Source: an uncultured Ignavibacteria bacterium (GTDB lineage Bacteria; Bacteroidota; Ignavibacteria; Kapaibacteriales; UBA961). Taken from it: a stretch of 6,389 nt of DNA. The stretch covers positions 1 through 6,389 of the forward strand of contig CALMMI010000715.1 in the NCBI GenBank assembly GCA_937868245.1. Direction: 5' to 3'. The notes beneath the pieces were generated by a model. That model worked only from the letters and a program-made list of their open reading frames with translations. It ran no database searches and was not told the origin of the DNA. Each line of letters starts with the position of its first letter. Within the stretch, counting starts at the first letter, position 1. Positions 1 through 5,324 of this stretch are shown here, piece after piece. A program made the translations under genes and the position numbers.

Positions 1-1564
1 GTGTTGCACCCGGTAAAATTGTTCCGGCTGAGGGTGATACAGTAAATACTGTGTTTGAACTTGTTACACTTGTAATGATAAGGCTTGAAGTACCGGTATT
101 TGTAACAGTTACGGAATCTTGTTTCGTTAATCCGTTGCGTACGTTTCCAAAAACCAATGCTGATTTATTAACTGTAAAGAAAGGGGATACCCCTGTTCCG
201 GTAACAGTTACTGTATCTTTTGGTTTTGCAGCGTTATGAGTAAATATGATATTTCCAGAGCGAATGCCGTCAACTGTAGGAGCAAATGTTACATAGAATT
301 TCTTTGATGAACCAGGGGTTATTGTATCGATTGTTGGTGTTACCGTAAATACCGAATTAGAGCTTGACACATTACTGATAATCAGATTTGAAGTTCCGGT
401 ATTGGTAACGGTAACTGAATCTCTTTTAGTTGTTCCGTTCCTAACATCTCCAAAACTGAGGATTGTTGGAGTTCCAGAGAAAAACGGAGAAGTGCCTGTT
501 CCTGAAACCGTAACAGTATCTAATGGTTTGGCGGCATTATGGGTAAAAATGATAGTACCGGATTTAGTTCCATCTACCCATGGAGTAAACGTAACATAAA
601 ATTCTTGCGTAGAACCGGGAGTAATTGTCGCGGTTGTAGCATTAATTTTAAAGACTGTATCTGATGTTGTTATGTTGCTGATAATAAGATCTGCTCCACC
701 TGTATTGGTAACTCTAAGAGTATCCTTTTTACTGAACCCATTGTCAACATTTCCAAAATTCAATTGTTGCGGGTCAACAGTAAAGAATGGAGCTAAAACT
801 GCTCTGTTAGTAGTTACACCTGAAGACATTGTAACAGCAGCAGTGAAAGCCAATGCTCTGCCTTCCATAGATGCACCCGTACCCAATGAAATTGATTGAT
901 CGGCTAATATACTCCCCTTGAAAACGGAGTATGTTCCCAGAGTAGCAGAAGTACCTACTTGCCAAAAAATGTTAGCTGCCTGAGCACCACCTGCAAGAAT
1001 AATTTTGGTATCGCTACCTATATTCAGCGATGTACCAATTTGAAAAATCCATACATCGGTTGCGCTGCCTGTAAGTGTTAGGTCAGCTCCGGTAATATCC
1101 GCAGCACCTGTAAACTTATAGAGACCTGCCGCAAGGTTCATACCACCCATATTGCCTGCACCCGGATTTAAGAATGTTCCTGTGGGAACAGGAGTACGGT
1201 TTGCAGCATCATTATATGCTGTGGTAAGATCGCTTTTTGCAGTTTGAAGGAGTGTTGCATCATTTACTGAGCCGGAAGGACCGGATGCATCCACTACATA
1301 TAATATTCCATCTACATTTGAGCCGTCGAATCCAATTACAAAACTGCCTGCTGCCGGACTTAACCCGATATTGCCTTTAATTGAAACAGGAGGGATACCG
1401 GTTATTGTAGAGCCAGCGATAATAACAAAATTATCGAGCGACCGTAAATTTAAGGTTGGAATCTGGGCAGTGGAAGTGGAAGTAGCTACTAATGCTACTA
1501 TAAACATCACTCTAAGAAATTGAGTGAATCGGGAGTACGTACTGTGTACTTTAAAAAAATTCAT
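1..1564 (-). CDS. Secreted DUF3494 ice-binding-like protein with Ig-like repeats (C-terminus cut by window edge)
   Basis: I translated this frame by hand from the ATG at 1562-1564. It stays open for 521 codons to the window edge, so the C-terminus is missing. Residues 1-33 look like a signal peptide: a basic start (K5, R12, R18), a hydrophobic core VMFIVALVA, and likely cleavage at STA|Q. Residues about 45-258 match the DUF3494 ice-binding-like fold, with GLYKFTGAADITGADLTL, VWIFQIGTSLNIGS, IFWQVGTSATLG, then SISLGTGASMEGRALA and AVTM near the end. From residue 259 come 101-residue repeats with FGNV..G, TNTG, LIIS, I.PGS, FYVTF.P, SG.IIFTHNAAKP and TVTV.GTG, typical of HYDIN/choice-of-anchor D Ig-like domains. 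DUF3494 proteins bind ice or act as adhesins; which applies here is not shown. Export to the surface is inferred, and a type IX sorting tail could lie beyond the window. ACAGG lies 8 nt before the start codon. Confidence 0.9.
   Translation of the reverse strand, partial: MNFFKVHSTYSRFTQFLRVMFIVALVATSTSTAQIPTLNLRSLDNFVIIAGSTITGIPPVSIKGNIGLSPAAGSFVIGFDGSNVDGILYVVDASGPSGSVNDATLLQTAKSDLTTAYNDAANRTPVPTGTFLNPGAGNMGGMNLAAGLYKFTGAADITGADLTLTGSATDVWIFQIGTSLNIGSDTKIILAGGAQAANIFWQVGTSATLGTYSVFKGSILADQSISLGTGASMEGRALAFTAAVTMSSGVTTNRAVLAPFFTVDPQQLNFGNVDNGFSKKDTLRVTNTGGADLIISNITTSDTVFKINATTATITPGSTQEFYVTFTPWVDGTKSGTIIFTHNAAKPLDTVTVSGTGTSPFFSGTPTILSFGDVRNGTTKRDSVTVTNTGTSNLIISNVSSSNSVFTVTPTIDTITPGSSKKFYVTFAPTVDGIRSGNIIFTHNAAKPKDTVTVTGTGVSPFFTVNKSALVFGNVRNGLTKQDSVTVTNTGTSSLIITSVTSSNTVFTVSPSAGTILPGAT
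2..790 (-). repeat. Tandem 303-bp repeats encoding Ig-like domains
   Basis: Within the DUF3494 gene, two complete 101-residue units (488-790 and 185-487) and the first 61 residues of a third (2-184) follow one another with no linker. Each starts with PFF, has FGNV/FGDV near residue 12, TNTG near residue 28, I.PG near residue 57, and ends in TVTV(T/S)GTG. Units 1 and 2 are exactly equal in length. They are similar but clearly diverged, so they are domain repeats rather than recent DNA copies. The array continues past the window edge, so the total number is unknown. Confidence 0.88.
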
Positions 1565-1673
1565 GATAATTACCTGTATTGTTGAATATACATTCAAACT
1601 GCTTTCTTTCTGAAAGTTCAGTTCTGTGACTGATATCAGAATCTGTTAAGCGGAGAGGTAATTTAAGGAGGGC

Positions 1674-1745
1674 TTACTTGTTCTCTTGGCAGATCCAATT
1701 GTTGTTTGAAGGGCGGATATGTTCTTGAGGCGGACTAAGTTTCAT
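1674..1745 (-). CDS. Possible 23-residue leader ORF upstream of the DUF3494 gene
   Basis: A minus-strand ATG at 1743-1745 opens a 23-codon frame beginning MKLSPPQEHIRPS and ending at TAA (1674-1676), about 110 bp before the DUF3494 start. It is preceded by ACAGG, then ATTATT, then ATG, which resembles the ACAGG-TAATTATC-ATG before the DUF3494 gene itself. The similar spacing is the only sequence support for translation. I do not recognise the peptide. A chance ORF is quite possible at this length; if real it could be a regulatory leader peptide in the long 5' leader. Confidence 0.25.
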   Translation of the reverse strand: MKLSPPQEHIRPSNNNWICQENK

Positions 1746-1783
1746 AATAATCCTGTAATAAATTGTAATACATAATTATAAAA

Positions 1784-1791
1784 CAAACATA
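1784..1791 (-). promoter_or_regulatory. Candidate Bacteroidota -7 box for the DUF3494 gene
   Basis: The minus strand reads TATGTTTG here, an exact match to the Bacteroidota primary sigma -7 consensus TAnnTTTG. No clear TTG lies at the usual spacing upstream, so the -33 half is weak or an activator may be needed. If used, transcription would start near 1779 and leave a 5' leader of roughly 215 nt containing the short ORF. Confidence 0.33.
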
Positions 1792-1817
1792 CGGCTTTGA
1801 GCACGAGCTTGTGTTAT

Positions 1818-1837
1818 GTAACTTTTAAAAGAGTTAC
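1818..1837. promoter_or_regulatory. 20-bp imperfect palindrome, possible operator
   Basis: The sequence GTAACTTTTAAAAGAGTTAC pairs with itself at 8 of 9 possible arm positions (GTAACT against AGTTAC, with an inner TT/AA). On the minus strand it would span about -39 to -58 relative to the start predicted from the TATGTTTG box. That is where an activator of the DUF3494 gene would bind. The binding role is inferred from position only. Confidence 0.3.
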
Positions 1838-1984
1838 ACTTTTCACACATTGTTAAAGTATTAATGGAATATCAAAAAAGAATCTTTGGTTCTGAGGTGA
1901 CTTGTAGAGGAATACTTAATAACGTTTTGAGAATGTTATTATTGTAGAGTGGTTTGGGAGGAAGAATAGTTACCTACATGCGAA

Positions 1985-2016
1985 GTAAGCTCTCTTATCA
2001 AATAATAAGCTCTTAC
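1985..2016. repeat. Imperfect hairpin
   Basis: GTAAG (1985-1989) and CTTAC (2012-2016) form an outer stem. CTTAT and ATAAG form an inner stem around a short A-rich loop, with an unequal internal loop between them. It lies just left of the 191-bp inverted-repeat element. There is no T-run on either side strong enough to call it a terminator. Confidence 0.3.
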
Positions 2017-2044
2017 AGACTAATAACATACATAGGAAAAGGAG

Positions 2045-2235
2045 AAAATAAAAATAGAAAAGTTCCGCTTCGAATCATCGTATGATTCAAACAACCAAAT
2101 AAACGGGGTACAGGCTCGACTACCATTTCGTTGGTCATGGAAGGAAGTTTGGGAAATTTCCATGTTCCTGATGCCGTTAGTGCCAAACTGACAAATCGCT
2201 TGTATTCTACTAAGCGGAACTTTCGTTTTTATTTT
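2045..2235. repeat. 191-bp inverted-repeat element: structured RNA, MITE-like element or large terminator
   Basis: The ends are inverted copies: AAAGTTCCGCTT at 2059-2070 pairs perfectly with AAGCGGAACTTT at 2212-2223. The match continues outward through A/T tracts (AAAATAAAAA on one side, TTTTTATTTT on the other) with a small indel. Inside are a perfect 7-bp hairpin GAATCAT-cgt-ATGATTC (2072-2088), a CATGGAA/TTCCATG stem (2136-2142 with 2158-2164), AACGG/CCGTT (2102-2106 with 2174-2178) and AGTTTGG/CCAAACT (2146-2152 with 2183-2189). The last would form a pseudoknot with the CATGGAA stem or replace it. Either strand ends in a T-rich tail after the stem. It begins 37 bp after the SRPBCC stop. 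The layout of closing stem, bubble with a side hairpin and apical stem resembles 6S-type RNA read on the minus strand. A MITE or a terminator fits as well. I see no target-site duplication. Confidence 0.6.
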
Positions 2236-2272
2236 GTTTTACGTTGATCTATATTGAATGTTGCAATTTCGT

Positions 2273-2701
2273 TTAACCCTCCATGAGCTTCTTTAGGTCC
2301 ATAAGCATCATTCCCCACATCTTTTCTGATTCATTTTGTGCCTTTTCATCAGCATTATTATCCTGTGATATAGAAAGATGTGTACTATCCTCTTTTTGAG
2401 TTACTGAATACGTAACTGTATGATAATTCTCCGGTATATCCGGTAGTCTGGTTATCGGGCTGTAATGTGTGTATTGAAGAATTTTTTCAGGTTCAATTTT
2501 AAGTATGATACCATTGTCTTGATATGGTTTTTCCTTCCATTCACCCTTCCATACGATTTTACTTCCTACTTCCCAATCGGAAATAGTTTCTGTTCCGAAC
2601 ATGTATATTTTGATAACCTTAGGGTTAACAAGGGCATCCCATACTTTTGTAATAGGCGCATTAATAGTAATGGATGCATTGGCAACAAAATCTTTTTTCA
2701 T
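2273..2701 (-). CDS. SRPBCC / AHSA1-type ligand-binding domain protein
   Basis: This 142-residue protein is a single SRPBCC (START-like helix-grip) domain of the AHSA1/polyketide-cyclase type, close to the usual family length. Family marks are the opening strand ANASITINAPITKVWDALVNPKVIKIYMFG, then SDWEVGSKIVWKGEW, a strand GIILKIEPEKILQYTHYSP, the HTVTYSVTQKEDSTHLSISQD strands, and a C-terminal helix ending MWGMMLMDLKKLMEG. There is no signal peptide, so it is presumably cytoplasmic. These domains bind hydrophobic ligands in a central cavity, but sequence alone does not give the ligand, and a chaperone role should not be assumed from the AHSA1 name. It starts 116 bp after the kinase gene on the same strand, with a very AT-rich leader and no clear Shine-Dalgarno. 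It may have its own promoter, so a link to the signalling cluster is uncertain. Confidence 0.88.
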   Translation of the reverse strand: MKKDFVANASITINAPITKVWDALVNPKVIKIYMFGTETISDWEVGSKIVWKGEWKEKPYQDNGIILKIEPEKILQYTHYSPITRLPDIPENYHTVTYSVTQKEDSTHLSISQDNNADEKAQNESEKMWGMMLMDLKKLMEG

Positions 2702-2745
2702 AATTATAGTATTATTAATGAATAAATAAATAATTTCCTTGATAT

Positions 2746-2782
2746 CTATAAATCTTTATAGTCATATTATTTACCTAATATG
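2746..2782. promoter_or_regulatory. Two adjacent inverted repeats between the kinase and SRPBCC genes
   Basis: CTATAAA-TC-TTTATAG (2746-2761) and CATATTA-tttacc-TAATATG (2763-2782) sit almost end to end in the 116-bp gap. Each has 7-bp perfect arms. Being pure A/T apart from the end bases, they make weak terminators, so operator or promoter-proximal sites for the SRPBCC gene are also possible. AT-rich sequence produces such repeats by chance fairly often. Confidence 0.3.
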
Positions 2783-2817
2783 TACAATGAAATAAATACC
2801 CAAATACAGCCAAGGAA

Positions 2818-4326
2818 TCACGCAGGAATATAAATATCAAACTGCGCACCCTTGTTTAATTCACTTGTTGCAGTGATGATACCGTTATGATTTTCTACAA
2901 TTTTTTTCACGATTGCAAGACCGATTCCTGTTCCGGCATACACTTCTTTACCGTGTAGTTTTTGGAAGACCTCAAAGATGCGTTCACTGAAACGAGGCTC
3001 GAAGCCTATGCCGTTATCTTTAACGGTTATATGGCAGTAATTTTTTTCAGGCGATAGATTCTTATTTTGTAACTTACTGCCTTTTTCATTATTGCACCGG
3101 ATTACTATATGTGATGGAATCGCAGGATTTGAAAATTTAAGTGCATTACTAATAAGGTTGTACATAAGCTGACGGAACTGAAAAGCAATAATATTGACCG
3201 GACATAAAACAACAGCTTCAATGATTGCGTTCCGTTCATTTACCGTATCTTTTAACTCGGTTTTTACTTCCTCTATAATAATATTTAGATCAGTTTTTTC
3301 AAAAGTGAGTTCTGTTGTACTAATACGGGAAAAAGCAAGTAAATCATCAATCAGTTGTTGCATTCTTCCTGCTGCCAATTGCATTCTTTTGAAATTATTT
3401 TTACCGTTTTCAGATAAGTTTTCATACTCATTTTCAAGAATAATAGTAACGAAGGTTTGAATTTTACGAAGCGGCTCTTGTAAATCATGACTGGAAATAT
3501 AAGTGAATGCAAGTAGTTCTTTGTTGGCGATAATTAACTCCGCCGCTCTTTTTTCCTTTTCTTCATTTTGGAAAGCAAGCTCTTTGTTTGCAATTCCTAG
3601 CTCAGCCGCCCTATTTTCCTTTTCTTGGTTCTGAAAGGCTAGCTCCTTGTTTGCAATCCCTAATTCTGCGGCTCTTTTTTCCTTTTCTTCATTTTGGAAA
3701 GCAAGTTCTTTGTTTGCAATCCCTAACTCAGCTGCTCTTTTTTCCTTTTCTTCATTTTGGAAAGCAAGCTCATTGTTTGCAATACCTAACTCTGCCGCCC
3801 TTTTTTCCTTTTCATCATTTTGAAAAGCAAGTTCCTTGTTCGCAATTGTTAATTCTGCGGCTCTTTTTTCTTTTTCATCATTTTGAAAAACAAGTTCTTT
3901 GTTCGCTATAATTAATTCTTCTGCGCGTTTGCCTTTTTCTTCATCCTGGAATACAAGCTCTTTATTTGCAATCAGTAACTCCTTCGCTCTTTTTCCTTTC
4001 TCTTCGTCTTGGAACACAAGTTCTTCATTGGCAATGATTAACTCTTCTGCTCTTTTTCCTTTTTCTTTGTCCTGAAAAACAAGCTCTTTGTTGGCAATGG
4101 ATAGCTCTTCTGCTCTTTTTCCTTTTTCTTTGTCCTGAAAAACAAGCTCTTTATTTGCAATGGATAATTCTTCTGCGCGTTTGCCTTTCTCCTCTATTAG
4201 GAATGCAAGTTCTTTTTTAGCAAAAGATAACTCTATAGAGAGTTTTTCAGTTTCAATTTTTTCTAAAGCAAGTTGGTTACTTATAATAAATAAATCATTA
4301 TCCGTCGAGTTTTCAGTTGTATCCAT
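2818..4326 (-). CDS. Soluble histidine kinase with a long repetitive coiled coil
   Basis: A 502-residue sensor-type kinase without signal peptide or membrane segment, so cytoplasmic. Residues about 22-271 are one highly charged predicted coiled coil, including ten 21-residue repeats (47-256) and a partial eleventh. The dimerisation/phosphotransfer helix follows directly, with SSHDLQEPLRKI and H280 as the expected phospho-acceptor. The ATPase domain shows an N box (N390, N394 in NLISNALKFS), G1 box DNGIGF (D437), F box RIFEVFQ (449-455) and G2 box GTGIGLA (465-471). All catalytic marks are present, so it should be active. The HDLQEPL type is the phytochrome-like class that commonly pairs with Rcp1-like receivers, three of which are encoded just upstream. 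No PAS, GAF or other sensory domain is visible, so the input may come through a partner or the coiled coil. A Lys/Asn-rich insert lies at about 412-428. The ATG is 58 bp after the preceding stop; no strong ribosome-binding site is seen. Confidence 0.95.
   Translation of the reverse strand: MDTTENSTDNDLFIISNQLALEKIETEKLSIELSFAKKELAFLIEEKGKRAEELSIANKELVFQDKEKGKRAEELSIANKELVFQDKEKGKRAEELIIANEELVFQDEEKGKRAKELLIANKELVFQDEEKGKRAEELIIANKELVFQNDEKEKRAAELTIANKELAFQNDEKEKRAAELGIANNELAFQNEEKEKRAAELGIANKELAFQNEEKEKRAAELGIANKELAFQNQEKENRAAELGIANKELAFQNEEKEKRAAELIIANKELLAFTYISSHDLQEPLRKIQTFVTIILENEYENLSENGKNNFKRMQLAAGRMQQLIDDLLAFSRISTTELTFEKTDLNIIIEEVKTELKDTVNERNAIIEAVVLCPVNIIAFQFRQLMYNLISNALKFSNPAIPSHIVIRCNNEKGSKLQNKNLSPEKNYCHITVKDNGIGFEPRFSERIFEVFQKLHGKEVYAGTGIGLAIVKKIVENHNGIITATSELNKGAQFDIYIPA
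3559..4188 (-). repeat. Ten tandem 63-bp repeats coding 21-residue coiled-coil units
   Basis: Ten exact-length units encode variants of EKRAAELGIANKELAFQN plus three acidic or basic residues, with no indels. A partial eleventh unit extends to 3514 and merges with the phospho-acceptor helix. A degenerate copy precedes unit 1. Units 1-5 are of the type KGKRAEEL..ANKELVFQ, and units 6-10 of the type KEKRAAEL..ANKELAFQ, with an NDE variant at the boundary. This suggests growth by local duplication within each half. Twenty-one residues equals three heptads, so each unit keeps the coiled-coil register. Confidence 0.93.
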
Positions 4327-4384
4327 TTTTATTTTTTACATTCAGCGCATTCAGGATTACTATCTTTTCAGCAATAAGAATACA

Positions 4385-4837
4385 TTATTTTTGTACAGTG
4401 AGTACAAAATTTTCTCTTGCCGGTTGAGTAATGATTTCTTGAGATATAAGGGTGACAGTGTGTTGAATGATTTTTTTAAGTTGTGAAAATTCAGATGGTT
4501 TGCGCATGTAATATTGTGCTCCGTTCATGTAGAGTTGATCCACAACCTCTTGTACAAAAGAAGTTGAGAATATTATTACAGGAAGGGCTTTCAGCTTAGG
4601 GCTTTGTTTTATCTCCGATAAACATTCAAACCCGTTTTTTCGTGGCATATTCAGATCCAGAAACAAAACATCCGTAAGTTCGCTAGAATTTTCATCAAGA
4701 TAAGCCATCAACTTTTCTCCATCCATAACAGTTTTCAGTAAGGTGGGAATCGTTAAGGATTCCAATGCCATGCTAAAAAAAGAGCGGTCATCCTTATCGT
4801 CATCCGCCAAAAGGATATTCAGTGGTTTGAATATCAT
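4385..4837 (-). CDS. Rcp1-like single-domain response regulator (receiver 1, next to the kinase)
   Basis: A 150-residue receiver domain and nothing else. The acidic pocket is in LLADDDKDD (D12, D13), the expected phospho-acceptor is D61 in FLDLNMPRKNG, the switch Ser/Thr is in FSTS (S91, T92), and the conserved Lys-Pro is K113-P114 in MRKPSEF. The PRKNG motif after the phospho-Asp and the K-P-S-x-F motif place it in the Rcp1-like family that partners phytochrome-type kinases. There is no DNA-binding or enzymatic domain; the 23-residue tail is unremarkable. Its ATG overlaps the stop of the preceding receiver (ATGA, 4834-4837), so the two are probably translationally coupled. By hand count, about 70 of the first 120 positions are identical to receiver 2 without a gap, which indicates tandem duplication. 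It likely takes phosphate from the adjacent kinase; its target is unknown. Confidence 0.95.
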   Translation of the reverse strand: MIFKPLNILLADDDKDDRSFFSMALESLTIPTLLKTVMDGEKLMAYLDENSSELTDVLFLDLNMPRKNGFECLSEIKQSPKLKALPVIIFSTSFVQEVVDQLYMNGAQYYMRKPSEFSQLKKIIQHTVTLISQEIITQPARENFVLTVQK

Positions 4838-5277
4838 GCGTTCAGGATATACTTTACAGGTCCATTAGAAAATATATTTTCTAATGCAATAGGAAGAGCA
4901 TGGAGGATGATTTGTTTGAGTTGCCCGAAATCACTTGGCTTATGAATATAAATATGTCCTCCCTGTTTGAACACCAAGTTCTTCTTTTCTTCCGAATTGG
5001 AGGTCGAGAGGATAACCACCGGGAGGTCTTTCAGTTTACTGTTCGTTTTTATTTCAAGTAAACAATCCAACCCGTTTTTTCGTGGCATATTGATGTCGAG
5101 AAAAACTACATCAGGAAGGCTATCTGAATTTTCAAAAAGATAATTCATCAGTTGCTCTCCATCGTTTAAAGTCTTTAAGTTTGTAGAAACAGGCAATGCA
5201 TCTAATGCATCACTAAAGAATTTACAATCATCAATATCATCATCGGCAAGTAAAATATTTAGATGTTTATCATTCAT
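4834..5277 (-). CDS. Rcp1-like single-domain response regulator (receiver 2)
   Basis: A 147-residue receiver starting MNDKHLNILLADDD. The frame is open further upstream to a TTG at 5305-5307. I chose the ATG at 5275-5277 because the protein then aligns residue for residue with receiver 1 and the upstream extension carries no family sequence. Key residues sit at the same numbers as in receiver 1: D12/D13, phospho-acceptor D61 in FLDINMPRKNG, S91/T92 in LSTS, and K113-P114 in IHKPSDF. All active-site positions are intact. The segment after STS (NSEEKKNLVFKQGG), corresponding to helix 4, differs most from its paralogs. That is a surface often used for partner choice, so the copies may have separate targets. 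It begins 47 bp after receiver 3 and is coupled to receiver 1 by the ATGA overlap. Confidence 0.94.
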   Translation of the reverse strand: MNDKHLNILLADDDIDDCKFFSDALDALPVSTNLKTLNDGEQLMNYLFENSDSLPDVVFLDINMPRKNGLDCLLEIKTNSKLKDLPVVILSTSNSEEKKNLVFKQGGHIYIHKPSDFGQLKQIILHALPIALENIFSNGPVKYILNA

Positions 5278-5324
5278 AATGCACTTATTTAGTGGATGGT
5301 AGTACAAGTGTTATATCTTACAGT

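Larger units (their letters stand above)
1565..2272. other. Gene-poor 708-bp intergenic region
   Basis: No convincing protein gene is present between the DUF3494 start and the SRPBCC stop. What I can see, from high to low coordinate: a 191-bp inverted-repeat element (2045-2235), an imperfect hairpin (1985-2016), a 20-bp imperfect palindrome (1818-1837), a candidate minus-strand -7 box (1784-1791) and a possible 23-codon leader ORF (1674-1745). I could assign nothing to 1838-1984 beyond a short AATAAC/GTTATT inverted repeat near 1918-1940. Confidence 0.7.

Noticed and set aside
51..899. Open frames on the plus strand at 51-239, 402-599 and 672-899
   Set aside because: They lie opposite the DUF3494 gene, repeat with its 303-bp Ig-like units (Val/Thr-rich in the same way), and have no family sequence. 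They are antisense shadows.
2131..2165. Resemblance of GGTCATGGAAGGAAG to the signal recognition particle RNA loop
   Set aside because: The conserved SRP apical loop sequence (GGUCAGG with CGGAAGGAAGCAGCC) is only partly present and the flanking pairing does not fit.
2045..2235. Retron msr-msd RNA, suggested by the inverted ends
   Set aside because: No reverse transcriptase gene is adjacent; the neighbours are an SRPBCC protein and a DUF3494 protein.
2465..2725. Plus-strand open frame of 86 codons
   Set aside because: It is antisense to the SRPBCC gene, which has clear family signatures in the other frame.
3559..4188. CRISPR-like or non-coding tandem array
   Set aside because: The 63-bp units are contiguous with no spacers, stay in frame inside the kinase, and vary mainly as coding sequence does.
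3194..4486. Plus-strand open frames at 3194-3460, 3588-3911 and 4160-4486
   Set aside because: These are antisense to the kinase gene. The Phe/Leu-rich 3588-3911 frame merely reflects the complement of the 63-bp coiled-coil repeats.
5278..5307. TTG start at 5307 for receiver 2 (157 residues)
   Set aside because: The extra ten residues match nothing in the paralogs, while the ATG at 5277 gives ungapped alignment with receiver 1.
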